Source of the DNA: Clostridia bacterium
GTDB taxonomy: Bacteria > Bacillota > Clostridia > Lachnospirales > Anaerotignaceae
Length of the DNA: 64,000 bases
Direction of reading: 5' to 3'
Assembly: GCA_910575055.1 (NCBI GenBank)
Contig: CAJTDC010000015.1
Span: 1-64,000 of the forward strand
The notes under the pieces were generated by a model that saw only the letters and a program-made list of their open reading frames with translations, was not told the origin of the DNA and did not search any database. The translations under genes were made by a program, and so were the position numbers. Of the stretch, positions 7,943-17,083 are shown piece by piece; position 1 is the first letter of the stretch; every line of letters begins with the position of its first letter.

Positions 7943-9202
7943 ATGTTGAAACTGTTAATAATTACAGATGATTTTACAGGAGCATTAGATACAGGAATAC
8001 AATTTACAAAGCAAGGTGTTAAAATACAAATTGCAGTAGAACAAAATCCAGAAAATATTTCGATTTCTGACAGTACACAGGTATTAGTAATTGATTTAGA
8101 AACAAGACCTTTGACAGCACAGCAAGCATACGAAATTGTAAAATATGTTATGATTTGGGCAAAAAGAAAAAATATTGACTATATTTACAAAAAAACAGAC
8201 TCTGCATTGCGTGGAAATGTAGGAGCAGAATTAAAAGCAGTTTCAGATGTTTACAAAGAATGTGTTTATTTTATACCAGCATTTCCTAAAATAGGACGTA
8301 TTACAAAAAATGGTAATCACTATATCAATAATGTACTTCTTTCAGAAACTGCTTTTGCAAAAGACCCCTTTGAGCCTGTAAAACACTCTCATATGAAAGA
8401 CATTATTACAAAAGAGTATACTAATATAGAAGTATGTTGTGTAGAAAAACAAATACAGATAAAAGACTATTTACATAAAATAGAACAGGGTGTTGTGGTA
8501 TTTGATGCAGAAACAGAGCAAGATATGAAAAACCGACTTTATGAATTAAAGCAGTCACAGCAATTAAAATTGTTAGCAGGTTGTGCAGGTTTAGCAGAGT
8601 TTTTACCAGAGATACTTTGTTTAAAAGGAAATATTGAAGCAGTATATGAAAAAAAGAAAGGACTTTATGTTGCTTGTGGCAGTTTAAATCCTATTACAAA
8701 AAGTCAAATGGAATATGCTTGTGAAAACGGTTTTGAAAGAGTAAATTTATCTGCAAATCAAAAATTATTTTTAGAATATTATGATACAGAAAAAGGTAAA
8801 CAATTTTTAAAAAAATTAGAAAATATCTGTCAAAATCATAATTGCATTATTGTAGATACATTCGATGAAATACCATATGAAACAGAAAAATTATCAGAAC
8901 AAAAAGGACTGTCAAAAGAGCAAGTTCGATTTGCCATTGCAAAATGTCATGGTAAAATAGTAAAATATCTTATCAAAAAAGGTATAGATTATACCATATT
9001 TATGACTGGAGGAGATACCCTAATGGGGTTAATGAAAAACTTAGAAAATACAGAATTAACTCCAGTATGTGAAATTAGTCAAGGTGTTGTACTTTCTATA
9101 TTAAAATGGAATGAAAAAAAATTACAAGTTGTATCTAAATCAGGTGGATTTGGAAATAAAGATGTTTTGATAGAAGCGGCAAAAAAATTAATTCAATATT
9201 AG
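7943..9202 (+). CDS. Four-carbon acid sugar kinase (DUF1537 family)
   Basis: A 419-residue kinase of the DUF1537 family (DtnK/DenK/OtnK group), which phosphorylates threonate, erythronate or related four-carbon acids at C4 using ATP. The N-terminal domain has DDFTGALDTGIQF (residues 9-21) and YKKTDSALRGNVGAEL (about 80-95). The C-terminal nucleotide domain has CGSLNPITKSQMEYA, TGGDTLMGLM and VSKSGGFGNKDVL. AGGCAGGTGG lies upstream of ATG 7943, 18 bases after pdxA-like. The product would be the substrate of the PdxA-like enzyme. The exact sugar acid cannot be told from sequence. Confidence 0.88.
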   Translation: MLKLLIITDDFTGALDTGIQFTKQGVKIQIAVEQNPENISISDSTQVLVIDLETRPLTAQQAYEIVKYVMIWAKRKNIDYIYKKTDSALRGNVGAELKAVSDVYKECVYFIPAFPKIGRITKNGNHYINNVLLSETAFAKDPFEPVKHSHMKDIITKEYTNIEVCCVEKQIQIKDYLHKIEQGVVVFDAETEQDMKNRLYELKQSQQLKLLAGCAGLAEFLPEILCLKGNIEAVYEKKKGLYVACGSLNPITKSQMEYACENGFERVNLSANQKLFLEYYDTEKGKQFLKKLENICQNHNCIIVDTFDEIPYETEKLSEQKGLSKEQVRFAIAKCHGKIVKYLIKKGIDYTIFMTGGDTLMGLMKNLENTELTPVCEISQGVVLSILKWNEKKLQVVSKSGGFGNKDVLIEAAKKLIQY

Positions 9203-9213
9203 GGGGAATTAAT

Positions 9214-10185
9214 ATGAAATTTGTAATGACGCAAGCAGTATGTGTGGAAGGACTTTCAAAATTAGAAGGAAAAGCAAATTATTATGTTGCTAACAATGGT
9301 GACCCAAATGAATATTTAGATGAAATGAAAGATGCAGATGCGTTAATTGTAAGAATTGCAAAATGTGATAAAAACGTTATAGAAAACTCTCCAAATTTAA
9401 AAGTAATAGGAAGAACAGGCGTAGGATATGACAGTGTAGATGTAGAAGCGGCAACAAAAGCTGGTATTCCTGTTGTCATTACGCCAGGTGCAAATAATCG
9501 TTCTGTTGCAGAACACGCGGTAGCAATGATGTTTTCTATAGCAAAAAACTTTTCTGAAGCAGAAACAGAAATGAAAAATGGAAATTGGAATATTAGAGAT
9601 GCCAAAAAAGCATTCGAACTTTTGTATAAAAAAGTTGGTTTTATTGGCTTAGGTGCAATAGGCAGAGAAACACAAAAAATTTGTAAGGCAATAGGTATGA
9701 AAACACTAGGCTACGACCCTTATTTATCAAAAGAAAAAATAGAAGAAATTGGTTGTATCTATTTTGAAGATTATCATGATATGATAAAAGAATGTGATAT
9801 TATTTCAATACACGTACCATTTGTAGAGAGTACCAAAAATTTAATTGCAAAAAAAGAATTAGAAAGTATGAAGCCAACTGCTGTTTTAATTAATTGTTCC
9901 AGAGGTGGTATAGTAAATGAAAAAGACTTAATTGATGCTTTAAATAATGGTGTGATTGCAGCAGCAGGTACAGATGTATTCGAACAAGAACCTCCTTCAC
10001 AAGACAATCCTCTTTTAAACACAAAAAATCTTCTTATCAGTCCTCATAGTGCAGCACAAACACGCGAAGCAGTAATCAATATGGCATTGATGTGTGTAGA
10101 AGGCTGTTTAGCAGTATTAAATGGAGAACAATGGCCTTATGTAGCAGATAAAAAAGTGTACGAACATAAAAAATGGAAAAAATAA
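9214..10185 (+). CDS. D-2-hydroxyacid dehydrogenase (SerA-like)
   Basis: A 323-residue NAD-dependent D-isomer 2-hydroxyacid dehydrogenase. The Rossmann motif GLGAIGRETQKICKA is at about 149-163, the substrate-binding Arg in INCSRGGIVNE, the catalytic Glu in DVFEQEPP and the His in LISPHSAAQTREA. GRTGVGYDSVDVEAA is the usual N-terminal signature. It lacks the C-terminal ACT/regulatory domain of long SerA enzymes, so a dedicated catabolic role is more likely than serine synthesis. It would oxidise a 2-hydroxy acid, or reduce a 2-keto acid, of the imported substrate. AGGGGG lies ahead of ATG 9214. The gap to the kinase is 11 bases. Confidence 0.85.
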   Translation: MKFVMTQAVCVEGLSKLEGKANYYVANNGDPNEYLDEMKDADALIVRIAKCDKNVIENSPNLKVIGRTGVGYDSVDVEAATKAGIPVVITPGANNRSVAEHAVAMMFSIAKNFSEAETEMKNGNWNIRDAKKAFELLYKKVGFIGLGAIGRETQKICKAIGMKTLGYDPYLSKEKIEEIGCIYFEDYHDMIKECDIISIHVPFVESTKNLIAKKELESMKPTAVLINCSRGGIVNEKDLIDALNNGVIAAAGTDVFEQEPPSQDNPLLNTKNLLISPHSAAQTREAVINMALMCVEGCLAVLNGEQWPYVADKKVYEHKKWKK

Positions 10186-10205
10186 ACAAAAAAGGGGTGA
10201 TAAAA

Positions 10206-10709
10206 ATGGAATATAAAAAAAATTTATTTCCTGGAATTGTGCTTACCATTTTTTCAATTATCTATTTGGTATTAACTTCTCAAATCAAAAAATTTAGTGG
10301 ATTAGGTTCAGACCCTTTAGGAGCAAGAGCAATTCCTTATTTATGGGGTATCAGTTTATTGGTTTTAAGTATTATATTGGTAGTAAGGGGTATAAAGCAA
10401 AGAACAGAAGCAATCAAAAATAATACCTATATTAAAACACAGCTTAACATAGCAAACACTATAAAAGAAAACAGAGAAATTGTAATGACATTTGTTTCAT
10501 TGGCAATATATATTGCTTTATTAGAGCCTGTAGGATTTTTGATTATGACAGCAATATATCTTTTTGTACAAACTTTAATATTAACACCAAAAGAAAAAAG
10601 AAATTATATAGTAACTTTCATTACCTCCATAGTAATAGCAGTTGCATTAGATTATGTATTTGTATGTCTTTTGAATGTATTGCTACCACTTGGCATATTT
10701 GGATTTTAA
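10206..10709 (+). CDS. TctB small membrane subunit of tripartite tricarboxylate transporter
   Basis: A 167-residue, four-helix membrane protein at the position of TctB, between the hydroxyacid dehydrogenase and TctA. Hydrophobic spans are near residues 7-25, 44-62, 95-115 and 135-160, the layout of TctB. The N-terminal region (FPGIVLTIFSIIYLVLTSQI) and GSDPLGARAIPYLWGISL fit family members. The start is the ATG at 10206, preceded by AAAAGGGGTGA. An upstream in-frame ATG at 10173 lies inside the previous gene. With TctA and the binding protein it forms a cation-driven importer of carboxylates. Confidence 0.8.
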   Translation: MEYKKNLFPGIVLTIFSIIYLVLTSQIKKFSGLGSDPLGARAIPYLWGISLLVLSIILVVRGIKQRTEAIKNNTYIKTQLNIANTIKENREIVMTFVSLAIYIALLEPVGFLIMTAIYLFVQTLILTPKEKRNYIVTFITSIVIAVALDYVFVCLLNVLLPLGIFGF

Positions 10710-10723
10710 AGGAGGGATAAAAA

Positions 10724-12223
10724 ATGGTTGTAGAGGGATTAATGAATGTATTTAGTGACCCTTTAGTAATATTATTTATTGCAATAGGAGTCATTGTAGG
10801 GATTATATTCGGTTCTATACCAGGCTTAACAGCTACTATGGCGATTGTAATGTTTCTGCCTGTTACATATACTATGACATCTACACAAGGTATTTCAATG
10901 TTAATTGCATTATATATAGGAGGTATTTCTGGAGGTTTGATTTCAGCAATACTGTTAAATATACCAGGAACACCGTCTTCTGTAGCGACTTGTTTTGATG
11001 GGCGACCTTTGGCAGAAAAAGGACAGGCTGCAAAAGCATTAGGCGTAGGCGTTGTATTTTCATTCATAGGTACTGTAGTTGGTGTACTTTTGCTGATAGT
11101 AATATCTCCATTATTAGCAGGTCTTGCTATTAAATTTGGTCCTTATGAATATTGTTCTTTAGCAATATTTTCTTTATCACTTGTTATTACATTATCAGGA
11201 AAGGACTTAGTAAAAGGGCTCATAGGTGCAATAATAGGTGCATTATTAGCAACAGTAGGATTATCTCCTATTGACTCTAGACAGCGTTTTACATTTGGAA
11301 GTGCAGATTTAACAGCAGGATTTAAACTTTTAGTATTGTTGATAGGATTATTTGCTGTAACAGAAGTAATTAAATATGCAGGACAGGTTAGAAAACCAGA
11401 AAAAATAGAAATCGAATCTGGTGTAAAAATGAAAGGAATTGGATTTACAGCAAAAGAGTTTTTTAGCCAAATATTTAACTGTATTCGTTCTGCACTTGTT
11501 GGTGTTGGTATTGGCATTCTTCCTGGTATTGGCGGCGGTGTTTCTTGTATGATTTCTTACACAGTAGCAAAAAATTCATCAAAACACCCTGAAAAATTTG
11601 GCACAGGTATTATAGACGGTGTTGTTGCATCAGAAAGTGCAAACAATGGTACAATAGGTGGAGCAATGATACCTCTTTTATCACTAGGTATTCCTGGTGA
11701 CCCTGCTACTGCAATGTTATTAGGTGGTTTAATGGTGCACAATGTATCACCTGGCCCATTGATATTTGATAAAAATGGTGCAGTAGTATATGGCATATTT
11801 TTTGCTATGATACTATCAGCAGTTATGATGATGATATTTATGTTAGTTGGTATGAGGGGATTTATAAAAGTTTTGAACATACCTAAAAATCTCTTATTGC
11901 CAGCGATTGTTGTATTATGTTGTATCGGAGCGATTGGCGACAGCAACAGAATATTTGATGTATGGGGTGTTTTGATATTTGGACTGCTTGGTTTTGGACT
12001 TTTAAAAGCTGGTATACCTTCCTCACCAATGATACTAGGTTTTATACTTGGGCCAATGTTTGAGGAAAATTTAAGAAAAGCATCTCAATTAGCAAGTAGC
12101 GATAGTGCCTTTAGACACCCAATATTTTTCTTATTTATGATAGTAACCGTTATTGTAGTATTTATGTCTTTACGCTCTAATAAAAAAGCGGCACAGGCTG
12201 AAAATAGTATAGCAAGTGAATAA
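10724..12223 (+). CDS. TctA large membrane subunit of tripartite tricarboxylate transporter
   Basis: A 499-residue, roughly 12-span permease. The family signature GSIPGLTATMAIVMFLPVTY lies at residues 23-42 and recurs in inverted-repeat form as GILPGIGGGVSCMISYTVAK (about 265-284), reflecting the internal duplication of TctA. IPGDPATAMLLGGLMVHNVSPGPLIF is also characteristic. AAAGGAGGG precedes ATG 10724, 14 bases after tctB. Substrates of this family include citrate, tartrate and other carboxylates. The neighbouring kinase suggests a four-carbon sugar acid or relative. Confidence 0.9.
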   Translation: MVVEGLMNVFSDPLVILFIAIGVIVGIIFGSIPGLTATMAIVMFLPVTYTMTSTQGISMLIALYIGGISGGLISAILLNIPGTPSSVATCFDGRPLAEKGQAAKALGVGVVFSFIGTVVGVLLLIVISPLLAGLAIKFGPYEYCSLAIFSLSLVITLSGKDLVKGLIGAIIGALLATVGLSPIDSRQRFTFGSADLTAGFKLLVLLIGLFAVTEVIKYAGQVRKPEKIEIESGVKMKGIGFTAKEFFSQIFNCIRSALVGVGIGILPGIGGGVSCMISYTVAKNSSKHPEKFGTGIIDGVVASESANNGTIGGAMIPLLSLGIPGDPATAMLLGGLMVHNVSPGPLIFDKNGAVVYGIFFAMILSAVMMMIFMLVGMRGFIKVLNIPKNLLLPAIVVLCCIGAIGDSNRIFDVWGVLIFGLLGFGLLKAGIPSSPMILGFILGPMFEENLRKASQLASSDSAFRHPIFFLFMIVTVIVVFMSLRSNKKAAQAENSIASE

Positions 12224-12243
12224 AATTATAGGAGGGGTATATT

Positions 12244-13254
12244 ATGAGTATTAAAAAAAGAGTATTATCAGGTTTTATGGCAGGAGTGTTAGGTTTAGCT
12301 GTTTTGACAGGTTGTTCTGGTAGCAGCAGTCGAAATAATGCTGAAGTAAATCAAGCAGGAGAGGATTGGCCAAATTCACCTATCAATATTATTTGTACTC
12401 ATGCCGCAGGAGGCGATACAGATTACAATGCTAGATTGATGGCAAGAATGTTGGAAAAAGAACTTGGTGTATCTGTTGTAGTAAACAATGTAACAGGAAG
12501 CAACGGAGCAATAGCATTGGGACAATACAAAGACTCCAAAAATGCAGATAACTACACATTTATTATGACAAACACAGCAGCATTAACAGGAAATTTAGCA
12601 ACAGGACTTTCTGACTTTGGTTATGAAGATTTTCAAACAGTAGGAATATTTGGAAAACAGTCTGGCGAAAACATTGTTGTTCCAGCAGACGCACCTTATA
12701 ACACAGTAGAAGAATTGATTGAAGCATCAAAACAAAATCCGGGGCAAATTAAATTCGGTATTTCTACAGGCGGAGGCGTTTATATTGCTGCAACAATTAT
12801 GTCAAAAGAATATGGTGCAGAATTTAATATAGTAGACGCAGGAGATGCTTCCAGCAGATTGACCTCTATATTAGGCGGACACATTGACGCTTCTATCGTT
12901 CCATATTCTGGTATAAAAGAGTATGTCGAAAATGGTGATGTAAAAGTATTATCCACATTATTAGAAGAAAAACCAGACTTAATACAAGACATTCCTACAG
13001 CAAAAGAACAAGGTTATGATAATTTAGTATTAAATACAATGTACGCTTGTCTTGCACCAGAAGGAACAGATGAAGCCGTTGTTCAAAAATTAAATGAGGC
13101 AATGCAAAATGTAGCACAAAATAACACAGAATATGAAGAAGAAGTAAAAAAATACAATTATCAAAATCCATATGTACTTAGTGTTGACGAAAGCAAAGAA
13201 GAATTAAAAACACAAACAGATTTGTTTATGAAATATGCTGACGATTTACAATAA
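12244..13254 (+). CDS. TctC-type periplasmic/lipoprotein solute receptor
   Basis: A 336-residue tripartite tricarboxylate transporter receptor (Bug/TctC family). The N-terminus is a lipoprotein signal with the lipobox LTGC (Cys at 23), followed by a Ser-rich linker. WPNSPINIICTHAAGGDTDYNARLMARMLE marks the first lobe. Later segments such as FGISTGGGVYIAATIM and ILGGHIDASIVPYSGIKEYVENGDVKVLSTL fit the family. It should be anchored outside the membrane and pass a carboxylate to TctAB. AGGAGGGG lies before ATG 12244. Confidence 0.9.
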   Translation: MSIKKRVLSGFMAGVLGLAVLTGCSGSSSRNNAEVNQAGEDWPNSPINIICTHAAGGDTDYNARLMARMLEKELGVSVVVNNVTGSNGAIALGQYKDSKNADNYTFIMTNTAALTGNLATGLSDFGYEDFQTVGIFGKQSGENIVVPADAPYNTVEELIEASKQNPGQIKFGISTGGGVYIAATIMSKEYGAEFNIVDAGDASSRLTSILGGHIDASIVPYSGIKEYVENGDVKVLSTLLEEKPDLIQDIPTAKEQGYDNLVLNTMYACLAPEGTDEAVVQKLNEAMQNVAQNNTEYEEEVKKYNYQNPYVLSVDESKEELKTQTDLFMKYADDLQ

Positions 13255-13314
13255 AATTTCATTTTTTCTCTTTTAAAATTTCCCCTTTAAATTATTTTAA
13301 TGAGAGAAAAAATA

Positions 13315-13342
13315 AGGAGGGCTTTATAAAAAAAGTCCTCCT
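13315..13342 (+). promoter_or_regulatory. Intercistronic hairpin with internal Shine-Dalgarno-like arm
   Basis: AGGAGGGCTTT (13315-13325) pairs with AAAGTCCTCCT (13332-13342), with one G-U pair. No T-run follows, so it is not a typical terminator. It sits between the receptor gene and the DapA-like gene and may protect the upstream transcript from 3' decay or act as a partial attenuator. Confidence 0.45.
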
Positions 13343-13394
13343 AAAATACAAAAATTGTAGGGTAAAATAATAAAAACGATAGGAGGAATAAAAT

Positions 13395-14294
13395 ATGACA
13401 GAAATAAAAGGAATTATTGCAGCAATGCAGACAGCAATGAATGAAGATGGCAGCATAAATGAAAAAGAAATGAGAAAACAAATCAATCGTCAAATTGATG
13501 CTGGTGTAGATGCAGTTTTTTGTCTAGGAACAAACGGCGAATTTTATATTATGAATGAACAGGAAAAACTAGATGTTATGCAAATATTTGTAGACGAAGT
13601 AGCAGGCAGAGTACCTGTTTATGCTGGAACAGGCTGTATTAGCACAAAAGATACTATAGCATTGTCAGAAAAAGCAAAAAATATTGGTGTAGATGTACTT
13701 TCTGTAATTACTCCTTACTTTGCAGCAATCAATCAAAATGAATTATACGAACATTATGCAGCACTGTCAGATGCAGTTGATTTACCTATTGTAATGTATA
13801 ACATTCCAGCAAGAACAGGAACAAGTCTTGCACCTATCACTGTAGGAAAATTGGCAAGAAATTGTAAAAACATTATTGGTGTAAAAGACTCCAGTGGCAA
13901 TTTTAATAACATATTACAATATATTGATGAAACAAAAGATACATCATTTTCAGTACTTTCTGGAAATGACGCTTTAATACTTTGGACATTACTGGCAGGA
14001 GGAAAAGGTGGTATTACAGCCATCGCTAATATACTACCAACAGTTATGGTAAGTATTTATCAAAACTATTTAAAAGGCGATATGGAAGCAGCAAAAAAGG
14101 CACAGTCTTCTATCGCTCCTATTAGAGAATGTTTTAAATATGGCAATCCAAATTCTATAGTAAAATGTGCTACCAATTTGATAGGACAGCCTGTAGGAGA
14201 ATGTAGAAAACCTTTTGGAATGGTTTCAGAAGAAGCAAAAAAATCTATTATGGAAGTTATTAATACATATTATTCTGAATATATTGGTAAATAA
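13395..14294 (+). CDS. DapA/NanA-family Schiff-base aldolase or lyase
   Basis: A 299-residue class I aldolase-type TIM barrel of the dihydrodipicolinate synthase / N-acetylneuraminate lyase family. The Schiff-base Lys lies in IIGVKDSSGN (about 160) and the catalytic Tyr in VMYNIPARTGTSL (about 133). The pocket motif reads GTNGEFY instead of the GTTGES of true DapA, so lysine biosynthesis is unlikely. At the end of a sugar-acid operon it more likely cleaves a 2-keto acid, giving pyruvate and an aldehyde. ATAGGAGGA precedes ATG 13395. The strong hairpin at 14393 ends the operon. Confidence 0.85.
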   Translation: MTEIKGIIAAMQTAMNEDGSINEKEMRKQINRQIDAGVDAVFCLGTNGEFYIMNEQEKLDVMQIFVDEVAGRVPVYAGTGCISTKDTIALSEKAKNIGVDVLSVITPYFAAINQNELYEHYAALSDAVDLPIVMYNIPARTGTSLAPITVGKLARNCKNIIGVKDSSGNFNNILQYIDETKDTSFSVLSGNDALILWTLLAGGKGGITAIANILPTVMVSIYQNYLKGDMEAAKKAQSSIAPIRECFKYGNPNSIVKCATNLIGQPVGECRKPFGMVSEEAKKSIMEVINTYYSEYIGK

Positions 14295-14392
14295 TACATA
14301 CTCATAATTTTATATTATTGTTCCTTTTTCATACAAATAAGGTATTCAATAAACTAATATTTCTTCCCTTTTATACAATACTTTATATCTTT

Positions 14393-14430
14393 TAAAAAAG
14401 CTCTCCATTTAATAATGGAGAGCCTTTTTA
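14393..14430 (+). terminator. Terminator of the sugar-acid operon
   Basis: AAAAAGCTCTCCAT and ATGGAGAGCCTTTTT form a strong stem closed by TTAATA and followed by a T-run. A-runs on the other side allow it to work for the convergent small gene at 14432 as well. Confidence 0.9.
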
Positions 14431-14431
14431 T

Positions 14432-14626
14432 TTATGTATATTCTTCTAATAATTTTTCTAACTGAAATTGAAAATAAGAAAGTGTATATTCCTCCATTTT
14501 TTCCCATTTTTCATAAGGAATTTTTATAACTTTATTTTGATAGCTTAATATAACACCTTCTACTTCATCAACAGAAAGAATATTGCAATTTTGCTCTAAA
14601 TAAAGAGAATAGAGTGGATGTAACAT
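14432..14626 (-). CDS. Small hypothetical protein (64 aa)
   Basis: A 64-residue acidic protein with a plausible AAAGGG ribosome site before its ATG. It reads SVDEVEGVILSYQNKVIKIPYEKWEKMEEY in the middle and ends in EKLLEEYT, and looks like a small mixed alpha/beta fold. No family is recognised. It is alone on the minus strand between two terminators (14393-14430 and 14884-14915). The neighbouring 14640-14880 is AT-rich DNA in which I see nothing else. Confidence 0.5.
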   Translation of the reverse strand: MLHPLYSLYLEQNCNILSVDEVEGVILSYQNKVIKIPYEKWEKMEEYTLSYFQFQLEKLLEEYT

Positions 14627-14883
14627 AATAGATGCCCTTTCTAATATCTATATCATTTTATAGTATACCTTCAATACTTTAATACAATTTTTTACAAAAT
14701 TTAGTTTTGTAAAGCAACAAATTTATGTATAAAACAGTATTTTTTGTACTAACCCTTATAGCTATCATAACATATACTAAACTCAAAATCAAGAGCAATA
14801 CTTCAATATAACACAGTAACAAACACAAAAAATGTCACTTTTCTACAAATAAATCAATCTATTTCTATTAAATAATATCTACA

Positions 14884-14915
14884 AAAAATACCCTTATCAT
14901 TTTTATGATAAGGGT
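14884..14915 (-). terminator. Terminator of sstT
   Basis: On the minus strand AACCCTTATCA pairs with TGATAAGGGT and is followed by ATTTTTT. It lies just after the sstT stop codon. Confidence 0.85.
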
Positions 14916-14946
14916 TCGCACAACCAATATTAATATCAAAATATAA

Positions 14947-16170
14947 TTACCATTTAATTGGTTTTCCTTGTTTTTTCCATTGTCTAAATTCAGATGCTGC
15001 TGTAAACAATGCGTCTGTAGAGGAGTTCAAACCTGTTTCACAAGAGTCTTGTATAACACCAATGATAAAACCAACACCTACTACTTGCATCGCAACATCG
15101 CCAGAAATACCAAATAAAGAACAAGCCAAAGGAATTAAAAGCAATGAACCGCCTGCAACACCAGATGCACCACAAGCAGAAACTGCTGCTACAACACTCA
15201 ATATTATCGCTGTTGGAATGTCTACTGTAATACCTAATGTATGTACTGTTGCCAATGTCATAACAGTAATAGTGATTGCTGCACCACCCATATTTATGGT
15301 TGCTCCTAAAGGAATAGAAACAGAATAATTGTCTTCATCTAATCCTAATGACTCGCAAAGTGCCATATTAACAGGAATATTTGCTGCAGAACTTCTTGTG
15401 AAGAATGCAGTAATAAAACTTTCTTTTAAACATTTGAATACTAATGGATATGGATTTGTACCCATTGTCAAAAATACAATAATAGGATTTATAATCAATG
15501 CAACAACTGCCATAGAACCCACTAATACAATTAACAATTTTCCATATGTTGTAAAAGTACCAAGTCCATTTTCAGAAACAGTTGTAAATACTAAACCAAG
15601 TATACCAAATGGCGCACAGCTAATTACCCATCTAACTGCCTGTGAAACTGCTTCAGAGAAATCCAATATACCCTTTTTTGTTGTTTCAGAAGCTGGTTTC
15701 AATGCTAAACCAAATATAACTGCCCACGCTAATATACCAATATAATTTGCATTAACAATAGAACCAATAGGATTTGCAACAATATTTAAAAGTAATGTTT
15801 TCAAAACTTCTCCTATACCACCAGGTGCTGCACTTCCTGATGCTGCTTCTGGCAATGTTAATGTAACTGGGAACAAAAAGCTTGCAACAACTGCAACAAC
15901 TGCTGCTGCAAAAGTACCTACTAAATACAGTATAATAACAGTACCCATATTACTTGCTCCGCCTTCTTTATGTTGTGCTAATGCACTCATAACCAAGAAA
16001 AATACTAATACAGGAGCAACTGCTTTTAAAGCATTTACAAAAATATCTCCCAATATGCCAATAACAGATAAGCTAGGAACAGCCATACCTAATATTGCAC
16101 CAATTACCATACCGCCAATGATACGCTTTACTAAACTAATACTATTCCATTTTACAAGTATGTCTTTCAT
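14947..16170 (-). CDS. sstT: Serine/threonine:sodium symporter SstT
   Basis: A 407-residue member of the dicarboxylate/amino acid:cation symporter family, best matching SstT, which imports serine and threonine with Na+. The first 20 residues ([19 protein letters not shown]) and [21 protein letters not shown] are typical. The serine-rich re-entrant hairpin is visible in [22 protein letters not shown], and the TM7 motif as [21 protein letters not shown]2 is [31 protein letters not shown] precedes ATG 16170. It is a single-gene transcript, with its promoter at 16462-16491 and terminator at 14884. Confidence 0.93.
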   Translation of the reverse strand: MKDILVKWNSISLVKRIIGGMVIGAILGMAVPSLSVIGILGDIFVNALKAVAPVLVFFLVMSALAQHKEGGASNMGTVIILYLVGTFAAAVVAVVASFLFPVTLTLPEAASGSAAPGGIGEVLKTLLLNIVANPIGSIVNANYIGILAWAVIFGLALKPASETTKKGILDFSEAVSQAVRWVISCAPFGILGLVFTTVSENGLGTFTTYGKLLIVLVGSMAVVALIINPIIVFLTMGTNPYPLVFKCLKESFITAFFTRSSAANIPVNMALCESLGLDEDNYSVSIPLGATINMGGAAITITVMTLATVHTLGITVDIPTAIILSVVAAVSACGASGVAGGSLLLIPLACSLFGISGDVAMQVVGVGFIIGVIQDSCETGLNSSTDALFTAASEFRQWKKQGKPIKW

Positions 16171-16461
16171 ATTACCCTCCTATTTCATTATTTAAAAGGT
16201 TGTACGATAATTTATTTTATGTAACAAAATTTGCTGCTATTTTACACTTGATTTATAAAATAATTTTTAAAATACAGTTTTACTCTAAAATATTATATTT
16301 ATAATTGCGTTAAAAAGCTGCATTTTATCATATTATTTTTTATTTATACTATCAACATAAATACAGAAGCTATAAATTCCCCCCTCTGCTACAGCAAAAC
16401 ATTTTATTACATAAATATAAAACAACAAATTTTAATGTTGTTATTAAAATTCGCCTCTTTA
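16171..16461 (-). promoter_or_regulatory. Long untranslated leader of sstT
   Basis: About 285 bases separate the predicted start point from the sstT start codon. The leader begins with a hairpin, AACAACA/TGTTGTT around AATTTTAA (16422-16443). I do not see T-box, SAM, glycine or lysine riboswitch signatures. The hairpin may be an operator or a structured 5' end. Its function is unknown. Confidence 0.35.
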
Positions 16462-16491
16462 ATTATATATGATGTTTTTCTACAAAGTCAA
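16462..16491 (-). promoter_or_regulatory. Sigma-A promoter of sstT
   Basis: On the minus strand TTGACT (16491-16486) and TATAAT (16467-16462) are separated by 18 bases. It is the only good match upstream of sstT. Confidence 0.6.
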
Positions 16492-16676
16492 TAGAAAAAA
16501 CAAAAATATAAAGACAATTTTTTCCCTTTTTAGTACAAATGTCCTTATACAAAAGACATATTAAAAAAACTGCATAAAAAATAATATTTTTTCTATTTTT
16601 ATTTTGATTTTAGCGTCAAAAAACCTCTTTTTTATTGTAAAATAAAACCTTTCTTGTTTAACAACAATAATTTCAT

Positions 16677-16723
16677 AAAAAAAGAAGTAACTCCATATAA
16701 AACATATTTCATTACTTCTTTTT
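16677..16723 (-). terminator. Terminator of the repeat-tail secreted protein gene
   Basis: On the minus strand AAAGAAGTAA pairs with TTACTTCTTTTTTT across a 21-base loop. It lies about 40 bases after the original stop codon at 16761. Confidence 0.75.
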
Positions 16724-16784
16724 GTTTCCAATTTACTTTTTACAAAATATGTAGTGTTAATTATTTAGCTTCTGCTTCATCTTC

Positions 16785-17083
16785 ACCTTCTGTTGGTGTT
16801 GTTTCGTCTTCACCTTCTACCTTCTGTTGGTGTTGTTTCGTCTTTACCTTCTGTTGGTGTTGTTTCGTCTTTACCTTCTGTTGGTGTTGTTTCGTCTTTA
16901 CCTTCTGTTGGTGTTGTTTCGTCTTTACCTTCTGTTGGTGTTGTTTCGTCTTCACCTTCTGTTGGTGTTGTTTCATCTTTACCTTCTGTTGGTGTTGTTT
17001 CGTCTTCACCTTCTGTTGGTGTTGTTTCATCTTTACCTTCTGTTGGTGTTGTTTCGTCTTTACCTTCTGTTGGTGTTGTATCT
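16785..17083 (-). repeat. 27-bp tandem repeat array inside a coding region
   Basis: Eleven nearly identical 27-bp units encode TTPTEG(K/E)DE. Units differ only at single bases that swap Lys/Glu codons or are silent. A 7-bp tandem duplication (AGAAGGT twice, about 16813-16826) separates the last unit from the others and shifts the frame. Confidence 0.9.

Noticed and set aside
16171-16461. T-box leader before sstT
   Set aside because: The conserved T-box sequence (AGGGTGGNACCGCG) is absent.
16785-17083. CRISPR-like periodic repeat
   Set aside because: The 27-bp units are contiguous without spacers and encode a protein repeat. No cas genes are present. I see no CRISPR array in the window.
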